A stretch of 64,000 bases of DNA from Flavobacteriales bacterium (lineage in GTDB: Bacteria; Bacteroidota; Bacteroidia; Flavobacteriales_F; PHOS-HE28). The position numbers were made by a program, and so were the translations under genes. The DNA lies in contig JAHDVX010000007.1 in assembly GCA_023382455.1 (NCBI GenBank), forward strand, positions 62,001 to 126,000, written 5' to 3'. The notes below the pieces were generated by a model. It saw only the letters and a list, made by a program, of their open reading frames with translations, ran no database searches and was not told where the DNA came from. Of this stretch, positions 1-8,353 are shown piece by piece. Each line of letters starts with the position of its first letter. The stretch's first letter is position 1.

Positions 1-1
1 C

Positions 2-535
2 GTGCTGATCGACCATTCCAGCGAGGCGTTCCGGGACATCGAGATCGCCTCGGAGCAGACCTTCCTGGAGTTCCACAACGCCATCAAGGAGGCCTTCGGC
101 TTCAAGGGACAGGAAATGGCCTGCTTCTACGTGAGCGATGCCGATTGGAACAAGGGCATCGAGGTTCCCTTGGCGGACATGGGCTTCGCCGAGGAAGGCC
201 AAGTGCCGCTGCTGATGCACGAGGTGGAGGTGGGCGACCATGTGCGCGACCCCGACCAACGCTTCGTCTACGCCTACGATTTCCTGCACATGTGGATGTT
301 CCTGGTGGAACGCATCGGCACCACGGAACCGGAACCGGACGCCACCTACCCCCGCGTGGTGATGGCCATGGGCCATGCGCCGGACGAGCATGCCAAGGAC
401 GACGACCTGGAAGACCCCATGGCCGCCCTGACCGAGGAGGACTTGGATGAGCGTGAAGCAGATCCCTACGACGAGGATGACGATGATGCCTACGGCGGGG
501 AGTTCGGTGAGGGCTACGAGGAGGAATACCGCTGA
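2..535 (+). CDS. pRiA4b ORF-3-like protein (5' end outside window)
   Basis: The frame is open from the first complete codon, so the gene begins before the window; family members usually have about ten more N-terminal residues ahead of the FRDIEI motif near residue 11. The sequence FRDIEI...LHNAI.EAFGF...MACFYVSDADWNKG is the typical start of the plasmid pRiA4b ORF-3 (IS1096 TnpR-like) fold, common in Bacteroidota. The last 45 residues are an extended acidic tail rich in Asp and Glu. Its biochemical role is not established. It lies 18 bp upstream of miaA in the same direction and may be co-transcribed with it. Confidence 0.75.
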   Translation: MLIDHSSEAFRDIEIASEQTFLEFHNAIKEAFGFKGQEMACFYVSDADWNKGIEVPLADMGFAEEGQVPLLMHEVEVGDHVRDPDQRFVYAYDFLHMWMFLVERIGTTEPEPDATYPRVVMAMGHAPDEHAKDDDLEDPMAALTEEDLDEREADPYDEDDDDAYGGEFGEGYEEEYR

Positions 536-553
536 ACCCGCGCCCGGCAACGC

Positions 554-1453
554 ATGACGCCCCATGGGACCCTGGTGGTGATCGGCGGCCCCACGGCCAG
601 CGGCAAGACCGCCATGGCCGCCCAGGTGGCCAAGCATTTCGGCACGGAGGTGATCAGCGGGGATTCGCGCCAGTTCTACCGCGCCATGCGCATCGGCACG
701 GCGCGGCCCACGGATGCGGAGCTGATGGGCGTGCGGCACCACTTCCTCGGCCACCTGGAATTGGAAGAAACCTGGAGCGCCGGTGAATTTGCCCGGCAGG
801 CGGAACCCGTGCTGCAAGAGCTGCTGGCCCGGCATGGCATCGCCGTGCTGGTGGGCGGCAGCGGCCTCTACCTCAATGCCCTCACCCACGGGCTGGACCC
901 CATGCCGCTGGCGGACCACCGCATCCGTGAACGGCTGCAGAAACGCTTCGCCGAGCACGGCCTGCCGGACCTGATCGCCGAGCTGGGACGACTGGACCCC
1001 GCCATGGCCGGGCAGATCGATCGCAACAACCCGCACCGGGTGATCCGAGCGCTCGAGGTATGCATGGCCAGCGGCAGGCCCTATAGCGACCAGCGGCACG
1101 GCCATCGCCAACGGCAGGACCTGCACCTGCTGCGCATCGCCCTGGACCTGCCCCGCGAAGCGCTGTACGCACGCATCGATGCCCGCGTGGACCGCATGAT
1201 CGCCGAGGGCCTGGAGCAGGAGGCCCGCTCCCTCCTGCCCTTCCGTTCCCTCAACGCCCTGCGCACTGTGGGCTACCGCGAATTCTTCGAGCACTTCGAC
1301 GGGAAGATCGATCGCGACGAGGCGATCAACCTGATCAAGCAGCACACGCGCAACTACGCCAAGCGCCAGCTCACCTGGCTGCGGAGGGAGAAGGATTGGA
1401 GGTGGGTCAGGCCCGATCAAGCAGACATCATTACCCACCTCTTGGACGCTTGA
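554..1453 (+). CDS. miaA: tRNA dimethylallyltransferase MiaA
   Basis: Transfers the dimethylallyl group to N6 of adenosine-37 in tRNAs that read codons beginning with U. The P-loop GGPTASGKT lies at residues 11-19. It is followed by the family motifs DSRQFYRAMRIGTARPT, VGGSGLYLNAL and, near residue 160, NPHRVIRALEV. The C-terminal AKRQLTWLRRE also matches MiaA. At 299 aa it is about normal length. The ATG lies 18 bp after the upstream stop. tRNA-Leu(UAA), which reads UUA/UUG, is a predicted substrate and is encoded in this window. Confidence 0.95.
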   Translation: MTPHGTLVVIGGPTASGKTAMAAQVAKHFGTEVISGDSRQFYRAMRIGTARPTDAELMGVRHHFLGHLELEETWSAGEFARQAEPVLQELLARHGIAVLVGGSGLYLNALTHGLDPMPLADHRIRERLQKRFAEHGLPDLIAELGRLDPAMAGQIDRNNPHRVIRALEVCMASGRPYSDQRHGHRQRQDLHLLRIALDLPREALYARIDARVDRMIAEGLEQEARSLLPFRSLNALRTVGYREFFEHFDGKIDRDEAINLIKQHTRNYAKRQLTWLRREKDWRWVRPDQADIITHLLDA

Positions 1454-1497
1454 ACCACGCCGTCAACGCGCCATCGGGAGACCTTACTTTCACGCCC

Positions 1498-1818
1498 ATG
1501 TCCACCGACCGCCTAGCCCAGCTTCGCAATATGCTCGCCGAGGATCCCGGCGACAAGTTCCTGCGCTATGGCATCGCCCTGGAGCTGAAGCGCGCCGGCG
1601 ATATGGAGGCTGCCGCCGCCGACCTGGAGCAGCTGCTGCGCGACGACCCCGCCTACATCCCCTGCTACTATCAACTGGCACTGGTGCTGGCCGACCTGGG
1701 CCGTACGACGGAGGCCATGGAGGCCTGTTCGGCGGGTGCGCTGCAATGCATCGTCACCGGCGATCGCAAGGCCCGCGCGGAATTACTGGCCTTGAAGTCC
1801 GAACTGGAGGATGCGTGA
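1498..1818 (+). CDS. Small tetratricopeptide-repeat protein
   Basis: 106 aa starting MSTDRLAQL. An earlier in-frame ATG would overlap miaA, so the ATG at 1498 is preferred. It has two to three helical TPR-like units, including EDPGDKFLRYGIALELKRAG and DDPAYIPCYYQLALVLADLG. TPR units usually bind protein partners; no enzymatic residues are visible. It follows miaA by 44 bp. A TACTTTCA box lies just upstream of the start and resembles the TAnnTTTG promoter element, so it may have its own promoter. Confidence 0.75.
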   Translation: MSTDRLAQLRNMLAEDPGDKFLRYGIALELKRAGDMEAAAADLEQLLRDDPAYIPCYYQLALVLADLGRTTEAMEACSAGALQCIVTGDRKARAELLALKSELEDA

Positions 1819-1824
1819 GCAGCC

Positions 1825-3435
1825 TCAATTGCTCCAGCTACCCACGTTGGTGTAGCCCCAGTGGTCGGGATCGGCGTGCTCGAAATCCGATTGGTAGCGC
1901 TTCGGGATCTCCTGCAGGAACGATCCCACCTTGTACGAAGGGAAGATCTCCTCGTAGGTGAGCATGGATTGCAGCGAGATGCGGCGGTAGATGTGCTCGC
2001 GCGTGATGTTCTCCTTCTTGTCCAGGCCCGAGGCGCCCAGCAGCTCCACCACGTTCTGCACGGTGCGCTTGTGGAAGTTGGCCACGCGCGTCTTCTTGTC
2101 GTCTACCACCAGGCCCACGGTGAGGCGCGGGTCCTGCGTGGCCACGCCCGTAGGGCAGCGGTTGGTGTTGCACAGCAGCGCCTGGATGCAGCCCACGGCC
2201 ATCATCATGGCGCGGGCGGAATAGCAGGCATCGGCGCCCAGGGCCATGGCCCGCACCACGTGGAAGGCGCTGGTGATCTTGCCCGAGGCGAGGATCTTGA
2301 TGTGCTTGCGGATATCCAGCCCGGTGAGCACATTGTGCACGAAATCGAGGCCGTCCAGCAAGGGTGCGCCCACGTAGTTGCTGAACTCCTGCGGGGCCGC
2401 GCCGGTGCCGCCCTCGCCGCCGTCCACCGTGATGAAATCGGGATAGGTATCCAGCTCGATCATGGCCTTGCAGATGCCGATGAACTCGCTCTTGTGGCCG
2501 ATGCAGAGCTTGAAGCCCACGGGTTTCCCGCCGGAAAGCTCGCGCAGCTGGCGGATGAAGAGCACCAGCCCCCGCGGCGTGTTGAACGCCTTGTGGTAGG
2601 GCGGTGAGGCCACCACCGTGCGGGGCTCGATGTGGCGGATGGCCGCGATCTCCGGCGTGTTCTTCGATGCCGGTAAGATACCGCCGTGGCCCGGCTTGGC
2701 GCCCTGGGACATCTTGATCTCGATCATCTTCACCTGCGGCAACTGCGCCTGCTGCCGGAAGGTTTCCGGGTTGAAGTTGCCGTCCTCGGTGCGGCAGCCG
2801 AAGTAGCCCGTCCCGATCTGCCAGATGATGTCGCCACCGTGCTTCAGGTGGTACGGGCTGATGCCGCCCTCGCCGGTGTTGTGCGCGAAGCCGCCGATCT
2901 TGGCCCCGGCGTTCATGGCCTCCACCGCGTTGGCGCTCAACGCGCCGAAGCTCATGGCGGAGATGTTGTAGATGCTGAGGGAATACGGCTGCGTGCAGTC
3001 CTTGTTCCCCACCAGCACGCGCGGGTTGTGGTCCAGGGTGTTGAAGTCCTTCGGGGCCATGGAGTGGCACATCCACTCATAGCCCTCGGCGTACACGTCC
3101 AGCTGGGTACCGAAAGGCATGGTATCGTTGTCCTGCTTGGCCCGCTGGTAGATGGTGGAGCGGTCGATGCGGTTCACCGGCCGCCCGTCGATGTCGCTCT
3201 CGATGAAGTATTGGTAGATCTTCGGGCGCAGTTCCTCCATCACATAGCGCAAGCGGCCGAAAACCGGGTAGATCCGCATCACTGTGTGCTTGGTCTGCAC
3301 CATGTCATAGTAGCCCAGCGCGGTGAGGCCCACCAGGATGGCGAGGACCACGTACCAGTTCTCATTGAGGTAACGCGCCAACAGGAAGGTGATGACCAAC
3401 AACAAGGTGGAACCGATGACAAATGGCTTTCGCAT
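1825..3435 (-). CDS. FMN-binding glutamate-synthase family protein
   Basis: 536 aa. Two hydrophobic segments (about residues 5-20 and 27-45) suggest an N-terminal membrane anchor. The body is the glutamate synthase central/FMN TIM barrel, with SMSFGALSANAVEAMNAGA, GEGGISPYHL, SQGAKPGHGG, TVDGGEGGTGAAP and a cysteine cluster C-x6-C-x5-C (CIQALLCNTNRCP) that in this family holds a [3Fe-4S] cluster. The glutaminase domain of full GltB is absent, so it resembles the stand-alone archaeal-type or membrane-anchored GltB-like oxidoreductases, whose real substrate is often unknown. It converges on the TPR gene with a 6 bp gap. Confidence 0.9.
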   Translation of the reverse strand: MRKPFVIGSTLLLVITFLLARYLNENWYVVLAILVGLTALGYYDMVQTKHTVMRIYPVFGRLRYVMEELRPKIYQYFIESDIDGRPVNRIDRSTIYQRAKQDNDTMPFGTQLDVYAEGYEWMCHSMAPKDFNTLDHNPRVLVGNKDCTQPYSLSIYNISAMSFGALSANAVEAMNAGAKIGGFAHNTGEGGISPYHLKHGGDIIWQIGTGYFGCRTEDGNFNPETFRQQAQLPQVKMIEIKMSQGAKPGHGGILPASKNTPEIAAIRHIEPRTVVASPPYHKAFNTPRGLVLFIRQLRELSGGKPVGFKLCIGHKSEFIGICKAMIELDTYPDFITVDGGEGGTGAAPQEFSNYVGAPLLDGLDFVHNVLTGLDIRKHIKILASGKITSAFHVVRAMALGADACYSARAMMMAVGCIQALLCNTNRCPTGVATQDPRLTVGLVVDDKKTRVANFHKRTVQNVVELLGASGLDKKENITREHIYRRISLQSMLTYEEIFPSYKVGSFLQEIPKRYQSDFEHADPDHWGYTNVGSWSN

Positions 3436-3709
3436 GCTCGCGATGGTTGGATGCTGGGAAAATGGACAAGGCCTGGTACATACCCTACCGGTCCCGCTCA
3501 GCGGGGCACCAGTACGGGAGGGGCTGTGGACGTGTGCACGATACAGGCTTCAATAAGCACCCGTTGCAAGGGTGGCGCACGGCAAAATAAAGCATTCCCC
3601 AATGATCTGGGATTGCACTTCCCCATCCCCTCTCCGGTGCCGCTCCCCCTTCAGTCCTTTACCTTGCGCGTCATGGCCCGGCCGGTGCCGCACCTGAACG
3701 ACCTTGGCG

Positions 3710-4663
3710 ATGCACAGTAAGAGGAAGGCCCGCCGGAACGTGTACCGCTGGGTGGCTGCCGGTCCGTTGCTGGCGTTGCTCGCCGTACTCCTGTGGGCCT
3801 GGCCCTACATGGCCATCACAGAGCCCAGTGGCGCCAAGGTGCTGGTGGTGGAAGGCTGGATGGACCCGCCCGCCCTGGAGGAAGCCGCGCGGCTGGCGCT
3901 GGACAGCGGCTATAGCAAGGTGTACACCACCGGCACCGTGCGCCCCTTCGCCCATTACCTGGGACCCGGCGAGGCGGTGGTCACCCGCATGGCCATGCCC
4001 GCCAAGGGGAATTTGGCGGTGGATGTGAGCGGGATCGACGGCGCGGGTTTCCTGCTGATCGCCGACAACGATACCGTCCTGGACCAGGCCGTCACCGCCG
4101 AACCCACCCTCTACCACGCCGTTGCTCCGCATCCCGTGGACTCGCTGCGCATACAGGCCTGGCCCATGCACAGCCGGGTGACCGGGCCGGAGATCTTCGT
4201 CAGGATCCTGGAAGTGGGCGGATGGAACGTGAACGTGCTGCAGCGCGACAGCCGCTACATCCACGCCGACGGCAAGGCGGAACCAGCCCCCTCCACCTTC
4301 GCGCATTCAGCCATGGACGCCTTGGTGCGGATGGGCGTGCCGGCCGACCGGATCACGGCCGTACCCGCCTACGGCGATCCCCGCAGCCGTAGCTGGGGCA
4401 ACGCACACGCCTTCGGCATCCAGGCCGCCAAGGATGGCATCACTGCCTTCGATGTGGCCACCACCGGCGTGCATGCCCGCCGCAGCCGCAACCTGTTCCG
4501 GCTGGCCTGCGGCGAGCAAACCAACGTGGGTGTCATCGCCTTGACCGATCCCTATTGCACGCGCTCCAACTGGTGGAAAAGCCGCCGTGGATGGGGTACC
4601 CTGCTCAAGGAGGTGTTCGGCGCCGGCGAGGCCCAGGCCGTGGAGGTGAAGAAGTGGAGGTAA
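3710..4663 (+). CDS. ElyC/SanA/YdcF-like (DUF218-like) envelope protein
   Basis: The ATG at 3710 (MHSKRKARRN) is preferred over a TTG six bases earlier. A basic N-terminus is followed by one membrane segment (about residues 14-33). KVLVVEGWMDPPALEEAARL and the following KVYTTGT resemble the opening of the YdcF/SanA fold, which acts in envelope carbohydrate or lipid-carrier metabolism. VATTGVHARRSRNLFRLACG near residue 250 fits the family's later conserved block. The middle (about residues 80-170) looks like an inserted beta-rich domain of unknown role. A TACCTTGC box at 3660-3667 may be its promoter. Function is inferred only from fold resemblance. Confidence 0.55.
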   Translation: MHSKRKARRNVYRWVAAGPLLALLAVLLWAWPYMAITEPSGAKVLVVEGWMDPPALEEAARLALDSGYSKVYTTGTVRPFAHYLGPGEAVVTRMAMPAKGNLAVDVSGIDGAGFLLIADNDTVLDQAVTAEPTLYHAVAPHPVDSLRIQAWPMHSRVTGPEIFVRILEVGGWNVNVLQRDSRYIHADGKAEPAPSTFAHSAMDALVRMGVPADRITAVPAYGDPRSRSWGNAHAFGIQAAKDGITAFDVATTGVHARRSRNLFRLACGEQTNVGVIALTDPYCTRSNWWKSRRGWGTLLKEVFGAGEAQAVEVKKWR

Positions 4664-4691
4664 GCGTTCAACGCCTCCTTACCTTGGGGGC

Positions 4692-5213
4692 ATGATCACC
4701 ATTGAACGGCCGAAGTCCGGTGACTTCCCACCCTACTTCGGCGCCTATGTCCACGCGGCACGAGGCGAACAACTGGATGATGCCCTCGACATGGCCGCTC
4801 ACGAGGAAGCACGGGTATTCGCGCTGGTGCCCCCCAACAAATGGGAACACCGGTACGCACCGGATAAGTGGAGCATCAAGGAGGTGTTCCAGCACATCAT
4901 CGACACGGAGCGCGTATTCACCTACCGCGCCTTGTGCATCGCCCGGAACGAGCAGGCCAACCTGCCGGGCATGGACGAGAACGCCTACCAGGCCGAGGCC
5001 CGCACGGCCCTCCGGCAACCCGCGGACATCCTGCGCGAATTGAAGGCGGTGCGTCAAGCCACCATCGAGCTCTTCAAGGGCCTGGACGCCGACGCCGTCG
5101 CCCGGGGCGGCACCGCCAACGGCAAACACATCACCGTGCGGGCCCTCGGCTGGGTGATCGCCGGGCACAGCGAGCACCATTTGCGGATCATCCGCGAACG
5201 TTATCTTGCCTGA
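4692..5213 (+). CDS. DinB-family metal-binding four-helix protein
   Basis: 173 aa. Matches DinB/YfiT-like proteins: a helical fold with three metal-binding histidines. KWSIKEVFQHIIDTERVFTYR gives the first His and VIAGHSEHHLRIIRERY the C-terminal pair. Relatives include thiol S-transferases that use small thiols such as bacillithiol; the substrate here cannot be read. A TACCTTGG box ends only six bases before the ATG, so the leader would be very short. DUF962 follows 11 bp later, probably in one transcript. Confidence 0.85.
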   Translation: MITIERPKSGDFPPYFGAYVHAARGEQLDDALDMAAHEEARVFALVPPNKWEHRYAPDKWSIKEVFQHIIDTERVFTYRALCIARNEQANLPGMDENAYQAEARTALRQPADILRELKAVRQATIELFKGLDADAVARGGTANGKHITVRALGWVIAGHSEHHLRIIRERYLA

Positions 5214-5224
5214 AATAGCCCCAC

Positions 5225-5698
5225 ATGCCAGCACGCCCCATCCAGCAGTGGTTTGATGAATATGCCGAGAGCCACCGCAACCCCGTGAATGTCGCCGTCC
5301 ATTGGATCGCCGTCCCTGTGATCTTCTTCACCATTGTGGGCTTGCTGTACAGCATTCCACCCATCTCCTTGGGCGAGCGGCTCGGGGGGATCTCCCCGGC
5401 GAACATCGCCGTGGCCGCCGTGGTCGTGTACTACCTGATGCGCTCCCTCAGCCTGGCCGTGGGCATGGCCCTGTTCTGCATCGCCTGCCTGTTCACGGCG
5501 AGGAGCTTGGCCCTGCATGCGGCCTGGCCACTGTGGGCCATCTGTGCGGGCCTGTTCGTGCTGGCCTGGATCGCCCAGTTCTGGGGCCACGGTGTGGAAG
5601 GCAAAAAACCCAGCTTCCTCAAGGATATCCAATTCCTGTTGATCGGGCCGGCCTGGCTGCTCTCGAAGATCTACCGCCGGCTGGGCATCCCCTACTGA
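5225..5698 (+). CDS. DUF962 / Mpo1-like membrane protein
   Basis: 157 aa with about four hydrophobic segments. The start, QQWFDEYAESHRNPVNVAVHW, is the hallmark of the DUF962 family (yeast Mpo1/YGL010w). Mpo1 is an iron-dependent dioxygenase acting on 2-hydroxy fatty acids; the conserved H-x3-N and H-W residues and GHGVEGKKPS are present. The bacterial substrate is unknown. It converges on the next gene with a 7 bp overlap of coding ends, leaving no room for a separate terminator. Confidence 0.85.
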   Translation: MPARPIQQWFDEYAESHRNPVNVAVHWIAVPVIFFTIVGLLYSIPPISLGERLGGISPANIAVAAVVVYYLMRSLSLAVGMALFCIACLFTARSLALHAAWPLWAICAGLFVLAWIAQFWGHGVEGKKPSFLKDIQFLLIGPAWLLSKIYRRLGIPY

Positions 5699-6819
5699 AC
5701 GGGCTTGAAATACACCGGCTGGCGGCCGCCGCGCAGCCCGGGGTGGAATAGGCCGATGAGGTCCAGCAGGATCACGTCCGGCTCCAAGCTGGCCTGGCCG
5801 AAGAGGTCGCTTTCCGTGCTGTTCGCATAGAAGCATCCATGCCCGGTGAAGGCGGGCAGGGCCAGGATGCGGGGATCATCACCGGCCACGTCCGCCGCCG
5901 TCACCGGCCGGTCCAGTTCCAGGATGCGCCCCCAGCACTCGGCCCGGGCACCTTCCGCCACCACCGTTTCCAGGGTGAGCTCCTGGTTGCCTCCGGCATC
6001 GCCTTCACCAAAGAGGTAGCTGCCGCCTGCATCGCCGATCAGCTTGGCCATGTAGCTCTTCCCGGACGGTACGGACCACGAGCCCCGCCAGGAGCTGCCG
6101 AAAAAGACCACCGGCCGATGCCCGGCCTCAGGCACCGAGGCCAAGGCCTTGCCATAGCGCGCGGCGATGCCCTCCACCATCGCCTCGGCCTCCGCGGACC
6201 GACCCAACAGCAGGCCGAAGGCGCGCAGCCATTCGGCACGCCCCAGCGGATCGCGCTCCAGGTATTCCGCCACCGGAATGGAAGGAACGGCGACCTGGGC
6301 AATGGAGGCCGCTTCCGTTCCATAGGGATAAACGATCACGGCATCGGGTGCCAGGCTGGCCACCTTTTCCCGGTCGAGGCCCTCGGCCGTGCCTATCTCC
6401 GCGATCCGGCCTTTGGCGGCCCGGGCCGCCACCACCGGGGCGCGCAGCCGTGCCGTGTGGGGACAGCCCCCCACGGCATCGGCCAAGCCCAAGGCCGAGA
6501 TGAAGGAGGCGTGCGTGGTGCTCAGCAGCGCGACCCGCCCCAAGGGACGGCCGAAGCGCACGGCTCCCGGCGGGAGGGCTCCCTTCCCCGTGTCCGCCTG
6601 CAGGACGAAAATGCCCGTGGTGTCCTTTGTGCCACCCGGACCGAAGGTGAGGAGCAAGTGGTCGCCGCCCCGGTGCCATAGCTGGAAGAATTCAGCCCAT
6701 TGCAACGGTTCCTGCCGCCAGCCCGCCCAGCCGCCCTGTGGCGCCGGAGCAGTGCAGCCCCAGCCGAACAGCACGGAAGCCAAAAGCCATGCGAGCGCGG
6801 CACCGGCAGGCCGGTTCAT
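5692..6819 (-). CDS. BtuF/FepB-like ABC-transporter substrate-binding lipoprotein
   Basis: 375 aa. Signal peptide with lipobox LFGWGC near residue 22. The body is a class III periplasmic binding protein (iron-siderophore or cobalamin type), with RVALLSTTHASFISALG, the segment LAPDAVIVYP and LTLETVVAEGA. No permease or ATPase gene is nearby, so it may serve a transporter encoded elsewhere. Its start overlaps the stop of the upstream S41-like gene as ATGA, indicating translational coupling. A cobalamin link would fit the B12-dependent icmF in this window but is not shown by the sequence. Confidence 0.75.
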   Translation of the reverse strand: MNRPAGAALAWLLASVLFGWGCTAPAPQGGWAGWRQEPLQWAEFFQLWHRGGDHLLLTFGPGGTKDTTGIFVLQADTGKGALPPGAVRFGRPLGRVALLSTTHASFISALGLADAVGGCPHTARLRAPVVAARAAKGRIAEIGTAEGLDREKVASLAPDAVIVYPYGTEAASIAQVAVPSIPVAEYLERDPLGRAEWLRAFGLLLGRSAEAEAMVEGIAARYGKALASVPEAGHRPVVFFGSSWRGSWSVPSGKSYMAKLIGDAGGSYLFGEGDAGGNQELTLETVVAEGARAECWGRILELDRPVTAADVAGDDPRILALPAFTGHGCFYANSTESDLFGQASLEPDVILLDLIGLFHPGLRGGRQPVYFKPVQ

Positions 6820-8273
6820 TGCAGCTCGGCGATCAGGTTCAGCAGGGCCTCGCGCACGGTATCACGGCCCAGTGCCAGGTCGGCGGCTTGCCGTGGCACC
6901 CGGTACACCGGCAGTTCGCCACGTTCCACCGGTCCTGCGGGTATCCCTTCCGGCACGTAGCAGGTCAACGGCACCTGCAAAACACAGCCCGTGCCGGGCA
7001 AGGTGACCGCCAGGCCGTTTCCACCGCAATAGCCGGCAGCGTTCGACCCGGTCTCCTCGCCCACCGTGCGTGCCCTGCCCGTCCGGTTGGCCAACATCAC
7101 CAGCAGGGCCGCCGCATCGCGCGTACCTCCGTCGCACACCACGTATACCTTGCCTTGGAAGGCCTTTTCCCGGGGCGGCTCCAGGCGCAGGCGCGGATCG
7201 GTGGCCTGCAACACCCGGCGCCCGTTGAGCGCAGGCATGTACATGCCGTTCACCGAGGCGAAGAACTCCGGCGCCGGTGTGGCGTAGCGGTAGGAATCGG
7301 GCACTTCACCGCTGCGGATGTACATCGAACTGACCGAACGGAAGGGCTTTTGCGCGATGAGCGCGAACACTTGGTTGGCCTGGGCGGGATCACCTCCATG
7401 GCTTCCGCGCAGGTCGATCACCAATGTGCGTACCTCGCCCCGCTCCAGCGCCTCCTGCACCTGGCCCAGGAAGCGCTCGGGCACGATGCGGCTCCGACCC
7501 AGCTCCTGGCGGTCCATCGTGGAGAGGGTGAGCCATGCCGCGCCCAGGTCGCGCAGGTCCTCCATCCGCCAAGGCTGCAGGTCGATCCCCGGACGCCTGA
7601 GCGAACTGCGCATCTCATCCTTCGTCAACCCGATCACCTGTTGCTCGCGCACAGTGCCGTCGCCCGCGCGGTATTCCACCTTGAACCGCTCAGCGGACTC
7701 CACGAAACGCCGGTACATCACCGGAAAATCCTGCTCAATGGTGCGGTCCAGCAAGGTGGTGTCCTCTCCTTCCGGCACCACGCCGCTGCGCAGCAGGGCC
7801 AGGATCTCCGCGGATCCACGCCCGTTGATCCGCAGCAGTTCGCACCCGGTGGGCAGGCTGCGGAACCCCTTGAGTTCCTGGTCCAGATAGAGCCGCCCTT
7901 CGATCACCGCCACGGTGAAGGGGATCAACGGCTCGCTGTGCTCATACGCCCGTTCCACCTCCGCGGGCGGCGTCAGCCGGGTGGCGGCATCGCCCACGGC
8001 CCGGAACACCGGCATGGCCGCACGGATGAACTCCTCCGATGTCAACGGCGTGGACAACGAGGCGTGGATGGTGGCGAAAAGTGTGTCCAGGCCGGCTTTC
8101 CCCGGGTAGCGGTACGGGTCGGGGTGTGCCTGCTCCAAGGTGCTTCTTATGATGCCCAGGTCCATGCGCAGATCTTCCGGGGCCACGCTGCGTCCCGTGG
8201 GGTCTGGTTGGGCCACGGCCGCGCTCCAGGCCAAGCCTGCGGCAACAGCGGTGAACAGGGTCTTGGTGATCAT
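6816..8273 (-). CDS. S41 peptidase-like exported protein, catalytic Ser apparently replaced
   Basis: 485 aa; the ATG at 8273 gives a signal peptide ending AAAVAQ-PDP. The C-terminal half has the S41 (tail-specific/CtpA-like) pattern: LVIDLRGSHGGDPAQ, VYVVCDGGTRDAAALL and VGEETGSNAAGYCGG. In active family members the third motif is usually GG-x-FSA with the nucleophile Ser; here Asp386 sits at that position (GTRDAAA). It may therefore be inactive, or use a different residue. It is translationally coupled to the downstream binding lipoprotein (ATGA overlap), so the two probably act together in the envelope. Confidence 0.7.
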   Translation of the reverse strand: MITKTLFTAVAAGLAWSAAVAQPDPTGRSVAPEDLRMDLGIIRSTLEQAHPDPYRYPGKAGLDTLFATIHASLSTPLTSEEFIRAAMPVFRAVGDAATRLTPPAEVERAYEHSEPLIPFTVAVIEGRLYLDQELKGFRSLPTGCELLRINGRGSAEILALLRSGVVPEGEDTTLLDRTIEQDFPVMYRRFVESAERFKVEYRAGDGTVREQQVIGLTKDEMRSSLRRPGIDLQPWRMEDLRDLGAAWLTLSTMDRQELGRSRIVPERFLGQVQEALERGEVRTLVIDLRGSHGGDPAQANQVFALIAQKPFRSVSSMYIRSGEVPDSYRYATPAPEFFASVNGMYMPALNGRRVLQATDPRLRLEPPREKAFQGKVYVVCDGGTRDAAALLVMLANRTGRARTVGEETGSNAAGYCGGNGLAVTLPGTGCVLQVPLTCYVPEGIPAGPVERGELPVYRVPRQAADLALGRDTVREALLNLIAELQ

Positions 8274-8302
8274 TTGTCCGAGGGCCGGTGCTCCTAAATT
8301 AA

Positions 8303-8333
8303 GGATGCCTGCACCGGGCTGGTGCAGGCATCC
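8303..8333 (-). terminator. Rho-independent terminator of pckA
   Basis: A perfect 13-bp stem (GGATGCCTGCACC and its complement) with a 5-nt loop. On the minus strand it is followed by TTAATTTAG. It lies 20 bp after the pckA stop and 29 bp before the next minus-strand gene, so it separates the two transcripts. Confidence 0.85.
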
Positions 8334-8353
8334 AAGATCCGGGCCGTGCGGTT

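Noticed and set aside
6738-8297. A 519-codon frame antisense to the S41-like and lipoprotein genes
   Set aside because: Low-complexity Gln/His/Arg/Gly composition, and it covers two well-supported genes on the minus strand.
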